Shown: positions 55,810 to 64,000 of the stretch, piece by piece
Layout of the letters: every line of letters begins with the position of its first letter
How positions within the stretch are numbered: position 1 is the first letter of the stretch
Assembly: GCA_900472485.1 (NCBI GenBank)
Contig: UCII01000002.1
Coordinates: 310,001 to 374,000, forward strand
Reading direction: 5' to 3'
DNA length: 64,000 bases
Origin: Hyphomicrobiales bacterium
Lineage (GTDB): Bacteria; Pseudomonadota; Alphaproteobacteria; Rhizobiales; Rhizobiaceae
Notes under the pieces: generated by a model
What the model was told of the DNA's origin: nothing
What the model saw: only the letters and a program-made list of their open reading frames with translations
The model's database searches: none
Made by a program: the position numbers and the translations under genes

Positions 55810-56439
55810 CTAGCGAGGCTCCTTCAGTAGCAGCCCGTGCAAAATAAGATCGATGTGCGCCTCCAGATAGCTTGCTTTGTCCAGAGTTCGCCGCTCGTCG
55901 AAAAGCAGCTTGAAGAACAGAAAGGCGATTGCGGGCGCAACGACGGCATCGGCGAAAGCGGCCGGCGCCGCTCGAAACTCTCCGAGCTTTACCCCTTCAT
56001 CAATCAGCGACTGCATTTGACGCTCGAGAGGATCGATGAATATGTCGTGGTGCCTGTCGACGATATGTGGAAACCGCGAACCTTCGGCAATGACGAACCT
56101 CATCAATTCGCGCAATTTGCGATCATTGATTATGAGATCGTAGATCAGCTCGATATTTTTCCGAAGCCGCTCCGTAGCGGTCCCTTTCAGCTCATTTCCG
56201 CTTATCAATAGATCTTCGAGAGGCGTCGAAATGTGCCGGATCATCGCTTCGAAAAGCTGCTCCTTGGTCTCGAAGTAAACGTAGACGGTTCCCTTCGTAA
56301 CTCCGATCCTGGTGGCTATATCTTCGACGCGCGTCGCGACATAGCCGCGTTCGACGAACTCTTCAAACGCAGCATCCAGGATCTGAACGGGGCGGCGGGC
56401 TTTCTGCTCCGCGCGCGTCAGCTTTTTCGTATCAGGCAT
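55810..56439 (-). CDS. TetR family transcriptional repressor
   Basis: The product has 209 residues. The N-terminal helix-turn-helix reads ILDAAFEEFVERGYVATRVEDIATRIGVTKGTVYVYFETKEQLF, typical for efflux-pump repressors. The C-terminal ligand domain is all-helical. It is divergent from the RND efflux operon; a palindrome in the 105-bp region between is the likely operator (56487-56500). It probably responds to a toxic compound carried by the pump. Confidence 0.93.
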   Translation of the reverse strand: MPDTKKLTRAEQKARRPVQILDAAFEEFVERGYVATRVEDIATRIGVTKGTVYVYFETKEQLFEAMIRHISTPLEDLLISGNELKGTATERLRKNIELIYDLIINDRKLRELMRFVIAEGSRFPHIVDRHHDIFIDPLERQMQSLIDEGVKLGEFRAAPAAFADAVVAPAIAFLFFKLLFDERRTLDKASYLEAHIDLILHGLLLKEPR

Positions 56440-56485
56440 ATCCCACCTTGAGCGTTATTCGCGGTTAGGGGTCAAGACATTTCCA

Positions 56486-56514
56486 TTGACTTCCTAGTCA
56501 GTCAATAATATTCG
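56486..56514 (+). promoter_or_regulatory. Efflux operon promoter with TetR operator
   Basis: TTGACT (56486-56491), a 17-nt spacer and TATTCG (56509-56514) form a candidate promoter. TGACT-tcct-AGTCA (56487-56500) is a perfect dyad overlapping the -35 and spacer, placed to block RNA polymerase when the TetR protein binds. Part of the motif is repeated as AGTCAGTCAA. Confidence 0.6.
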
Positions 56515-56544
56515 TCTGCCGAACGGATGCAAGAGGTCAAATTC

Positions 56545-57621
56545 ATGAAAACTGTCCTTGTGGTCGCCTGGCTTGGTGTCAGTGCCGTCGCGCTTGCCTC
56601 ATGCGAGGAGCAGAGCGCGAGCGAGACCAAGCCGAAGAATGTGGAGACCGTCGTCGCCAAGGTGACACCGGTCGTCGAAAACAACAGCATCACCGGCGAA
56701 GTCAGTGCCCGGGTCGAGAGCGATCTTTCCTTCAGGGTCAGCGGGCGCATTGTCGAACGCCTCGTCGATGTCGGCTCGTCGGTGAAGGCGGGGCAGGTGC
56801 TTGCGCGCATGGATGCCGAAGAACAGAAGGCCGATCTGGGCGTAGCCACGGCGAACCTGCAGTCGGCGCTCGCCCAGCAGACACAGGCCCAGCTGGCCTT
56901 CGACCGGCAGCAGAACCTCTTCAAGACGCAGGTTACGACCCGCGCCGCGCTTGACCAGGCTCAGGAAACCCTCCTGACGGCCCAGGGAAGCGTGAAATCG
57001 GCGCAAGCGCAACTCGACACCGCCCAGGACGCGCTTTCCTATACGGAACTGCGTGCCGATGCCGACGGTGTGATCACCGCCAGAAATGCCGAAGTGGGCC
57101 AGGTCGCGCAAGCGGCGCAGCTGGTCTTTACCCTTGCGCATGACGGCCCGCGGGATGCGGTCTTCAACGTCTTTGAATCCCTTTATCTGGGCCGCAATCT
57201 TGAAAACAAGGTCGCCGTCAGCCTCCTTTCGGCGCCGTCTCACAGGATAGAGGCCTCCGTCCGTGAAATCTCGCCCACGATCGACTCGTCGACCGGGACA
57301 ATCAGGGTCAAGGTGGCGCTCGAAGGGGCACCGGACATGCCGCTCGGCGCTCCGGTCGTCGGTCTGTTTCGATCCGCCGCACGGGACGCAATCGAACTGC
57401 CGTGGTCGGCGATGGCGTCGAAGGGCGGTAGGCCGGCGGTCTGGATCGTCGATCCCGCCTCGTCGAGCGTCTCTCTTCGCCAGGTCGATGTCTCCGGCTA
57501 TGAAACCGGCCGTTTTGCCGTGCGGGCGGGCGTATCGCCGGGCGAGATCGTCGTCGCCGACGGCGCGAAATTCCTGCGATCGGGCCAGGCCGTCACATAC
57601 GACAATGGAGCTGCAAAATGA
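56545..57621 (+). CDS. RND efflux membrane fusion protein (lipoprotein), first of two
   Basis: The product has 358 residues. A signal peptide with lipobox VALASC gives a lipid-anchored periplasmic adaptor. The biotinyl-like hairpin has GRIVERLVDVGSSVKAGQVLARMD, a coiled-coil hairpin spans about 95-165, and the lipoyl return strand is YTELRADADGVITARNAEVGQV. The ATG at 56545 has AGAGGTC upstream. It joins the inner-membrane RND pump to an outer-membrane channel. Its stop overlaps the start of the second adaptor as ATGA. Confidence 0.93.
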   Translation: MKTVLVVAWLGVSAVALASCEEQSASETKPKNVETVVAKVTPVVENNSITGEVSARVESDLSFRVSGRIVERLVDVGSSVKAGQVLARMDAEEQKADLGVATANLQSALAQQTQAQLAFDRQQNLFKTQVTTRAALDQAQETLLTAQGSVKSAQAQLDTAQDALSYTELRADADGVITARNAEVGQVAQAAQLVFTLAHDGPRDAVFNVFESLYLGRNLENKVAVSLLSAPSHRIEASVREISPTIDSSTGTIRVKVALEGAPDMPLGAPVVGLFRSAARDAIELPWSAMASKGGRPAVWIVDPASSSVSLRQVDVSGYETGRFAVRAGVSPGEIVVADGAKFLRSGQAVTYDNGAAK

Positions 57622-58688
57622 ATATCCGCATCACAGCCGGCCTGGCGATCCTCGGGTCATTGCTGCTGACTTCTTGCGAAAAACAGGACGAAGTTCATTA
57701 CGAGCCGCCGCGTCCCGTACTTTCCGTCGTCGCCCAGTCCACCGCTGCCTCCGCGCTGACCCTTCCGGGGACGGTCGAGGCCAGGATCGAGACCCAGCTT
57801 GCATTTCGGGTCCTGGGACGGGTCATCGCGCGCAAGGTCAGCGTCGGCGATATCGTCAGGAAAGGCGATGTCGTTGCCGCCATCGATCCGCTTTCGCTCG
57901 AACTTGCGGTCAAGAGTTCCCAATCCGAGCTTTCGAATGCCCAGGCGCAGTTGGCAAATGCCGCATCCACGGAGGAGCGCCAACGGTCCTTGCTCGAGAG
58001 CCGATCGGGAAGCGAGGCGGCTTACGAAGAAGCCGAACTTGGCCGCAAGAGCGCGAGTGCGGCGGTTGCAAAGGCACAGGCCAACCTGGACAAGGCCGAG
58101 GAGCAGCTGGGTTATGCGCAGCTGCGCGCGGAATTCGATGGTGTCGTGACCGCAACTTCCGCCGAAGTGGGTCAGGTCGTCTCCGCCGGCCAGAGCATTG
58201 CTACCGTCGCACGCCCCGACCAGCGCGATGCCATCATCGACATACCGGTGGCAAGCTTCGACGGTCTCAAGGTGGGCTCGCCCTTTGAAGTGGCGCTCCA
58301 GCTCGATCCGAGCATCCGTGCGAGCGGTGTCGTCCGAGAGATTGCTCCGGAAGCCGAAGCCACTACCCGCACGCGGCGCACGAAAATCACACTCATCAAT
58401 CCGCCGGCGGCATTTCGCCTCGGCTCCGTCGTTACCGCGACCGCGACTGTTATTGCGGATCCGATGATCCTGCTGCCGTCCTCGTCCGTGCTGGTGAAAG
58501 ACGGGAAGCCGAACGTCTGGGTGGTCGATACCGCGGCTCGCAGAGTCTCCATTCGCGCGATCAAGATTGACGGGGACCTCGTCGAAGGCGGTTCGGTAAG
58601 GATCGCGGACGGCATCAGCCCCGGCGAACGCATCGTCGTTGCCGGAGTTCACAAGCTTGCAGACGGCCAGGCCGTCAGGGTAGATTAA
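57618..58688 (+). CDS. RND efflux membrane fusion protein (lipoprotein), second of two
   Basis: The product has 356 residues with lipobox LLTSC. It has the same domain order as its neighbour: FRVLGRVIARKVSVGDIVRKGDVVAAID, a coiled coil of about 70 residues, then YAQLRAEFDGVVTATSAEVGQVV. It is clearly related to the first adaptor but diverged throughout, so the pair may form a mixed ring. The pump gene follows after 12 nt. Confidence 0.93.
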   Translation: MNIRITAGLAILGSLLLTSCEKQDEVHYEPPRPVLSVVAQSTAASALTLPGTVEARIETQLAFRVLGRVIARKVSVGDIVRKGDVVAAIDPLSLELAVKSSQSELSNAQAQLANAASTEERQRSLLESRSGSEAAYEEAELGRKSASAAVAKAQANLDKAEEQLGYAQLRAEFDGVVTATSAEVGQVVSAGQSIATVARPDQRDAIIDIPVASFDGLKVGSPFEVALQLDPSIRASGVVREIAPEAEATTRTRRTKITLINPPAAFRLGSVVTATATVIADPMILLPSSSVLVKDGKPNVWVVDTAARRVSIRAIKIDGDLVEGGSVRIADGISPGERIVVAGVHKLADGQAVRVD

Positions 58689-58700
58689 GGAAAGATCCCC

Positions 58701-61700
58701 GTGAAAAAATTCAATCTGTCCGACTGGGCGCTCGAACATCGTTCGCTCGTCTGGTACTTCATGATCGTCTTCATTCTGGCCGGTGCGTTTTCCTATATCG
58801 GTCTCGGCCGCGAAGAAGATCCCGCCTTCACCATCAAGACCATGATCATTCAGGCGCAATGGCCTGGCGCATCGGCAGAGGAGGTGACCAAACAGGTCAC
58901 TGACCGTATAGAAAAGAAGCTGGAAGAGCTGGATTCGCTCGACTATACGAAGAGCGAGACGGTTGCCGGCCAGACGACCATTTTCGTCGAGCTTCTGCCG
59001 ACGACCAAGGCCAAGGATGTCAACGCCATCTGGATGCGTGTCCGCAATATGGTCGCCGACATCAAGGGAGATTTTCCAAGCGGCGTCGTCGGACCGTTCT
59101 TCAATGATAACTTCGGTGATGTCTATGGCAATATCTATGCCTTTACCGGTGACGGGCTGACACAGCGCCAGCTTCGGGATCTGGTCGAGGATGCGCGCGC
59201 GAAAGTGCTGACGGTCCCCAATGTCGGCAAGGTCGATATCATCGGTGCGCAGGACGAGGCTGTCTATCTCGAATTTTCCACGCGGAAGATCGCCGCGCTC
59301 GGCCTTAATCAGCAGTCGGTCATCGACACGCTTCAGGCGCAGAACGCCGTGACGCAGTCCGGTTTCGTCGATGCCGGCCCCGAGCGCATCGCCTTGCGGG
59401 TCAGCGGCCAGTTCACATCCGAGGACAGCCTCAGATCGATCAATCTTCGCGTCAACGATCGTTTCTTTCCGCTGACCGACGTTGCGACGATCAAACGCGG
59501 CTATGTCGATCCTCCTTCATCGCTGTTCAGATTTAACGGGCAGCCGGCCATCGGCCTTGCCATAGGTATGAAGACCGGAGCGAATCTCCTTGAGTTCGGC
59601 AAGGCGCTCGACAAGGAAATCGAGCAGGTCACGGCCGATCTTCCCATCGGCGTCGACGTTCAGCGCGTCTCCGATCAGCCCGCCGTCGTCGATGAAGCCG
59701 TGTCGGGCTTCACGCGCGCCCTGTTCGAAGCGATCGTCATCGTGCTGGCGATCAGCTTCATCAGCCTTGGCGTCCGGGCAGGGCTCGTCGTCGCCATCTC
59801 GATTCCGCTCGTGCTGGCGATCACCTTTCTCGTCATGGCATATACCGGCATTTCCATGCAGCGTATTTCGCTTGGAGCGCTGATCATCGCCCTTGGCCTT
59901 CTCGTTGACGATGCCATGATCGCGGTTGAGATGATGGTGGCTCGACTGGAAGTGGGTGACGACCTGAGAAAGGCAGCGACCTACGTCTACACCTCGACGG
60001 CCTTCCCGATGTTGACGGGCACCCTCGTGACGGTCGCGGGCTTTATCCCCGTCGGCCTCAACACCAGTGCGGCCGGCGAATTCACCTTCACTCTCTTCGT
60101 GGTCATTGCCGTTTCGCTCCTGGTCTCATGGATCGTCGCGGTGTTGTTCACGCCGCTTCTCGGCGTGACGATCCTTCCGAAGACCATGAAATCCCACCAT
60201 GATCAGAAAGGCCGCTTTGCGCGCGTCTTCGCCTGGCTTCTAGGCCTCGCCTTGCGTTGGCGCTGGATAACCATCGGCGCGACCGTGGGCGCGTTTGCCC
60301 TCTCCATCGGCGGGATGGGCCTGGTGCAGCAACAGTTCTTCCCTTCCTCCGACAGACCCGAACTGATCGTCGACTGGAACTTGCCGCAGAACAGCTCGAT
60401 TTCCGAGACGAACAAGCAGATGGCCAGGTTCGAACACGAGATGCTCGCGAACAACAAGGATATCGATCATTGGACGAGCTATGTCGGACAAGGCGCTCCT
60501 CGCTTCATCCTGTCCTTCGACGTGCAAACACCCGACGTCTCGTTCGGCCAGACAGTCATCGTCACCAAGGGTCTTGACGTTCGCGACAAGGTCAAAGCCG
60601 AATTGCAGGATTATCTGACGAAAACCTTCCCCGGAACCGACGCTTTCGTGAAGCTGCTCGACATCGGTCCGCCGGTCGGCAAGCCGGTGCAGTACCGGAT
60701 CAGCGGACCCGATGTCCAGAAGGTCCGGGACATCGCCCAGCAATTTGCAGGCATCGTCGGTCAGCATCCCCTTCTGTCCAACATGACCTTCGACTGGAAC
60801 GAACCTTCGCGCGTCGTCAAAGTCGACGTTCTGCAGGACAAGGCGCGGCAATTGGGCGTCTCGTCTCAAGATATCGCAACGGCTCTCAACGGCATCGTCG
60901 AGGGAACGGCCGCAACGAATATTCGGGACGACATCTATCTGATCGATGTGATCGGCAGGGCACAGACCGCCGAGCGCGGCTCGATCGAGACGCTGCAGAA
61001 CCTTCTGCTGGCCGGCTCGAACGGCAAATCCGTGCCCCTCTCGGCGGTTGCGAATTTCCATTATGAACTGGAGCAGCCGACGATCTGGCGGCGGACGCGC
61101 ATACCGACCATCACCCTCAAGGCCGCAGTTGCCGGATCGACGCAGCCGGCGACGATCGTCAACGAACTGCAGCCGAAAGTCGACGAATTCCGCAAGACGC
61201 TTCCAAGCGGCTATCACATCGTAGATGGCGGCTCGGTCGAGGAAAGTGCCAAGGCGCAGGGGCCGATCGTGGCGGTAGCGCCGCTGATGCTGTTCATCAT
61301 GGCGACGATCCTGATGATCCAGCTGCAAAGTTTCAGCAGGCTCTTTCTGGTGTTCGCCGTCGCTCCCACAGCGCTTATCGGTGTGGTTGCCGCACTTCTT
61401 TTCAGCAACGCGCCTATGGGGTTCGTCGCAATCCTTGGCATACTTGCTCTCATAGGTATCCTGATCCGCAACTCGGTGATCCTTGTCGTGCAGATCGAGC
61501 ACCTTCGAAGCGAAGGCGTGCCAGCCTGGCAAGCCGTCATCGAGGCGACGGAGCATCGAATGCGGCCCATCATGCTGACGGCCGCGGCGGCAACGCTTGC
61601 GCTGATCCCGATCTCCCGGGAGATATTCTGGGGTCCGATGGCCTATGCGATGATGGGCGGCATCGTCGTCGGTACGGTTCTGACGCTGCTCTTCCTTCCC

Positions 61701-61760
61701 GCCCTGTATGTTGCCTGGTTTCGCATTCCCCGCGACGACGCGCAGCATGAGGCGATCTGA
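58701..61760 (+). CDS. RND efflux transporter, inner-membrane pump
   Basis: The product has 1019 residues, close to the usual length of this group. The first membrane helix follows LEHRSLVW, and GREEDPAF marks the subgroup with two adaptors (VexF/MexK-like). Helix 4 has GLLVDDAMIAVEMM with the proton-relay Asp pair. Two large periplasmic domains lie between helices 1-2 and 7-8, with twelve helices in all. The start is GTG at 58701 with AAGGAAAG upstream. No TolC-type gene is present here, so it should use a channel encoded elsewhere. Substrate unknown. Confidence 0.95.
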   Translation: MKKFNLSDWALEHRSLVWYFMIVFILAGAFSYIGLGREEDPAFTIKTMIIQAQWPGASAEEVTKQVTDRIEKKLEELDSLDYTKSETVAGQTTIFVELLPTTKAKDVNAIWMRVRNMVADIKGDFPSGVVGPFFNDNFGDVYGNIYAFTGDGLTQRQLRDLVEDARAKVLTVPNVGKVDIIGAQDEAVYLEFSTRKIAALGLNQQSVIDTLQAQNAVTQSGFVDAGPERIALRVSGQFTSEDSLRSINLRVNDRFFPLTDVATIKRGYVDPPSSLFRFNGQPAIGLAIGMKTGANLLEFGKALDKEIEQVTADLPIGVDVQRVSDQPAVVDEAVSGFTRALFEAIVIVLAISFISLGVRAGLVVAISIPLVLAITFLVMAYTGISMQRISLGALIIALGLLVDDAMIAVEMMVARLEVGDDLRKAATYVYTSTAFPMLTGTLVTVAGFIPVGLNTSAAGEFTFTLFVVIAVSLLVSWIVAVLFTPLLGVTILPKTMKSHHDQKGRFARVFAWLLGLALRWRWITIGATVGAFALSIGGMGLVQQQFFPSSDRPELIVDWNLPQNSSISETNKQMARFEHEMLANNKDIDHWTSYVGQGAPRFILSFDVQTPDVSFGQTVIVTKGLDVRDKVKAELQDYLTKTFPGTDAFVKLLDIGPPVGKPVQYRISGPDVQKVRDIAQQFAGIVGQHPLLSNMTFDWNEPSRVVKVDVLQDKARQLGVSSQDIATALNGIVEGTAATNIRDDIYLIDVIGRAQTAERGSIETLQNLLLAGSNGKSVPLSAVANFHYELEQPTIWRRTRIPTITLKAAVAGSTQPATIVNELQPKVDEFRKTLPSGYHIVDGGSVEESAKAQGPIVAVAPLMLFIMATILMIQLQSFSRLFLVFAVAPTALIGVVAALLFSNAPMGFVAILGILALIGILIRNSVILVVQIEHLRSEGVPAWQAVIEATEHRMRPIMLTAAAATLALIPISREIFWGPMAYAMMGGIVVGTVLTLLFLPALYVAWFRIPRDDAQHEAI

Positions 61761-63001
61761 TGTTTGACGTTCAAAGGGTGACCTTTGTTCCTAGGCGATC
61801 ATGTCTTTCTGTTCTGATGGCCCTATCGATGTTGGCCGGATGCGCCGGACGGCTGGAGAATGTTCTCCAGCCGGTCGCAACCGCGGGGCCGGCCACGAGC
61901 ACTGTGGACATGATGGTGGCGACGACCCGCCAACCGACCGACAAACCCGGCGAGCTTTATTCCGGCGAACGTGGAACGGCGATTTCTCTCAACGATATCG
62001 TCGTTTCCCTTCCTCCCGATCGAAATCGCAAGATCGGCGAAGTGCAATGGCCATCGCATGTGCCGGCCAATCCCGAAAAGGAGTTTGCTGTTCTCAAGGT
62101 CGGAAGGGTGGCGTCCGAGCGCAATATTTTCGAATGGTTCGCCAAGAACCGCAATGCCAAGCGCCAGGTCGTCATCTTCGTGCACGGCTTCAATAATACC
62201 TATTCAGACGCGGTCTTTCGCTTCGCGCAGATCATTCATGATTCCGGAACCGACGCCGCGCCGATCCTCTTCACCTGGCCCTCGCGCGGCAATGTCTTCG
62301 ACTATCTCTATGACAAGGAGAGCACGAATTTCTCGCGGCGGGCGCTGGAGGATATGATCCTGCAATCTGCCAAAAGCCCTGACGTCGGGGAAGTGACCAT
62401 TCTTGCCCATTCCATGGGGTCCTGGCTGACCGCGGAGGCGCTGCGCGGCGTCGCGATGCGCAACAAGACAATTCCGTCGAAGGTGAAGAATGTCATCCTG
62501 GCATCGCCCGACATCGATATCGACGTATTTCGTCGCCAGTTGATCGAAATGGGGCCGCAACGCCCGCATTTCACGATCTTTTCATCGACAAAGGATAAGG
62601 CTCTGCAGGTCTCGCGATGGCTCTCCGGCGGCGTCAATCGTGTCGGTGGCTTCGATTCGACGCCTTATGCGGCTGATTTGGCCAAGCTCGGAATCACGGT
62701 CGTCGATACGAGTTCCGTTAAACCCGACGATGCGCTGGGCCATAATACGTTTGCGGACAATCGGGATATGGTTCAGCTGCTTGGACGGCGGCTGGCAGGA
62801 CAGTCGTTGGACACCGGACAAACCTCGCTTGCGGATCGGGTCGGTATGGCGGCGGTGCGAACCGCGGACCTGGCGGGCTCCGCGGCAAAGGTCGCTGTCG
62901 CAGCGCCCATGTCGATCATCAGCGATGATGCGAGACAGGTGTTGAAACAGCAACTTTCCCCCGGCTCGCCACCCATCGTCAATGGGCGCATTTCCTACTG
63001 A
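61760..63001 (+). CDS. DUF900 alpha/beta hydrolase lipoprotein
   Basis: The product has 413 residues. Lipobox LAGC at about residues 25-28 follows a signal peptide. The hydrolase core has VIFVHGFNNTYSDA (oxyanion region) and the nucleophile in ILAHSMGSW; a later Asp and the His in ALGHNTFAD could complete the triad. The family (DUF900) is annotated only as esterase-like. Its ATG overlaps the pump stop by one base, so it belongs to the efflux operon, perhaps modifying or repairing envelope lipids under the same stress. Confidence 0.88.
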   Translation: MFDVQRVTFVPRRSCLSVLMALSMLAGCAGRLENVLQPVATAGPATSTVDMMVATTRQPTDKPGELYSGERGTAISLNDIVVSLPPDRNRKIGEVQWPSHVPANPEKEFAVLKVGRVASERNIFEWFAKNRNAKRQVVIFVHGFNNTYSDAVFRFAQIIHDSGTDAAPILFTWPSRGNVFDYLYDKESTNFSRRALEDMILQSAKSPDVGEVTILAHSMGSWLTAEALRGVAMRNKTIPSKVKNVILASPDIDIDVFRRQLIEMGPQRPHFTIFSSTKDKALQVSRWLSGGVNRVGGFDSTPYAADLAKLGITVVDTSSVKPDDALGHNTFADNRDMVQLLGRRLAGQSLDTGQTSLADRVGMAAVRTADLAGSAAKVAVAAPMSIISDDARQVLKQQLSPGSPPIVNGRISY

Positions 63002-63066
63002 GCAACGGTCGTGGAAGTCCGTTGTTCACGAGTGGATCAAGTCAAACCTATCGATGTTGAAGAGCG

Positions 63067-63085
63067 CGGCCGCATATCGCGGCCG
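63067..63085. terminator. Hairpin between convergent genes
   Basis: CGGCCGC and GCGGCCG pair across a 5-nt loop, between the hydrolase stop (63001) and the opposing gene's stop (63151). No clear T-run follows. Confidence 0.45.
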
Positions 63086-63150
63086 GCCCAAATAGCAGCT
63101 AAAAGGTGGTGAGATTACACACTCGCACCCACGGTGGGTTTGCGAGAGAC

Positions 63151-63561
63151 TTAATCGGCTACAGAGTTGACGACACGGCAGAGATTGTCGCTCATGCTCG
63201 GAGCAACTTGGCCCTGCGGCACCATGAAAAGCGCATCGACCCGGCTGCCCTTGCCGCTCTTTCTGACGACGACGCGCAGCGTCTGAGGCCGGCCCGAACC
63301 GGTCGTTTCCTGTTGCGCCGTTAGCGTGCCGAGCTGTTTCTCGGCATTCACATCCACAAAACCTTCGGCCAGGACTGCCCGCGATACCTTATCAAAGGCG
63401 ACGGCTGGGCTGACTGATGGGAATTCCATCCAGGTCTTATAGGTCACGCCGGTTACAAGCGGAACACCAGTGCTTTGATAGTGCTGCGAGCACGTGCTGG
63501 CAGCGGCCGAGCTAAGAGAAATGGTGGCGAGCGCGAAAGCGTAAAGAGCTGTCTTATACAA
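63151..63561 (-). CDS. Hypothetical exported protein
   Basis: The product has 136 residues from a TTG at 63561, preferred because GAGGA lies about 9 nt upstream and a signal peptide (TALYAFALATISLSSAAAS) starts right after it. The upstream ATG at 63630 would bury that signal. The mature protein has two Cys (STCSQH and DNLCRVV) that may pair, and a beta-rich middle (LGTLTAQQETTGSGRPQTLRVVVRKSG). No family was recognised. Confidence 0.7.
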   Translation of the reverse strand: MYKTALYAFALATISLSSAAASTCSQHYQSTGVPLVTGVTYKTWMEFPSVSPAVAFDKVSRAVLAEGFVDVNAEKQLGTLTAQQETTGSGRPQTLRVVVRKSGKGSRVDALFMVPQGQVAPSMSDNLCRVVNSVAD

Positions 63562-63667
63562 AGCGAAAACGTCCTCTGTTGATGTACGACAATAGTCTAT
63601 GGGGCAGCGTGGGAGAGCCGCGATGGCCAATCCCAGCTAGGATGCGTGGCGGAGCCGATGATTGCGT

Positions 63668-64000
63668 TCATCTTTTCACCGATTCAATTGCCGCCAGCAT
63701 GTTGGTGCGGCCGGGATCATCGGCCGGCGTCAATTCGAGCGCCTTTTGAAAATCGGCCAATGCGGACCTAAAGTCCGATTTGCTTCGATAAACCTCGCCC
63801 CGCACGAAATAGGTCGAACTCGATTGATTATTGAGTTCGATGGCCTTGTTAAGGTCGCGGAGCGCCTGATCGTTCCTGCCGATCTTGAAATAGGAAAGGC
63901 CGCGGTTGCTGTAGGCATAGGGATAGGAGGGATCGCTTTCTATGGCTTTCGTGAAATCCGCAATGGCCCTGCCGAAATCGCCGGTCATGTTGTAGGCGTC
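63668..64000 (-). CDS. TPR repeat protein, C-terminal part (5' end beyond window)
   Basis: The frame is open to the window edge on the minus strand, so the start is not seen. About 110 residues hold three TPR units: FGRAIADFTKAIESDPSYPYAYSNRG, then NDQALRDLNKAIELNNQSSSTYFVRG, then FRSALADFQKALELTPADDP. TPR proteins bind other proteins; nothing here tells the partner. Confidence 0.88.
   Translation of the reverse strand, partial: DAYNMTGDFGRAIADFTKAIESDPSYPYAYSNRGLSYFKIGRNDQALRDLNKAIELNNQSSSTYFVRGEVYRSKSDFRSALADFQKALELTPADDPGRTNMLAAIESVKR

Overview
The window looks like a piece of a Rhizobium-type alphaproteobacterial genome (order Hyphomicrobiales). The reasons are GC-rich coding sequence, a palindromic intergenic repeat of the rhizobial kind at 15583-15634, many ABC importers for plant or soil compounds, IalB-family envelope proteins, and regulators of the ROK, Lrp, GntR and GlxA types. 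No rRNA, tRNA, CRISPR array, insertion sequence or prophage was seen. Replicon type (chromosome or large plasmid) cannot be told.

Layout. 1-389 is the 3' end of a shikimate-dehydrogenase-family gene. 440-8254 is a galactoside-type uptake locus: Tat-exported binding protein, two permeases, ATPase and a GH42 beta-galactosidase on the minus strand, divergent from a ROK repressor with a perfect AT-rich palindrome beside its start. 8390-15492 is mixed: a GlxA-type regulator next to a frameshifted remnant of a proline-racemase-family gene, a 5-formyltetrahydrofolate cyclo-ligase, LysR plus HPP-CBS membrane protein, DUF488, and an FAD amino-acid/amine oxidase divergent from an Lrp regulator.

15632-43802 is a 28-kb catabolic block bracketed by two peptide-type (Opp/Dpp) ABC importers, each with a fused double ATPase. 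Between them lie two similar GNAT acetyltransferases, a class III aminotransferase, two type II HAD hydrolases, a PuuB-like FAD oxidase, two aldehyde dehydrogenases, a tartrate/D-malate-type dehydrogenase, a cupin, a GhrA-type reductase, three M20 hydrolases and one M24 hydrolase. The M24 protein and one M20 protein lack most or some of the usual metal ligands. I infer catabolism of an imported acylated or peptide-like amine, possibly with acetyl as the amine-masking group. This is the best candidate in the window for an undescribed pathway, but no step is proven by sequence.

43924-44665 is a Phd/VapC-type toxin-antitoxin pair with a palindrome in its promoter. 45555-55657 is a surface/envelope locus: an AraC regulator, a pair of 16-bp direct repeats exactly 21 bp apart, a small unknown gene, a 2002-residue trimeric autotransporter adhesin built from repeated head-neck modules, and then IalB, an unknown membrane-anchored protein, a DUF4189 protein and a second IalB. 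55810-63001 is a TetR-controlled RND efflux operon with two tandem membrane-fusion lipoproteins and a DUF900 hydrolase lipoprotein. The window ends with a small exported protein and a truncated TPR protein.
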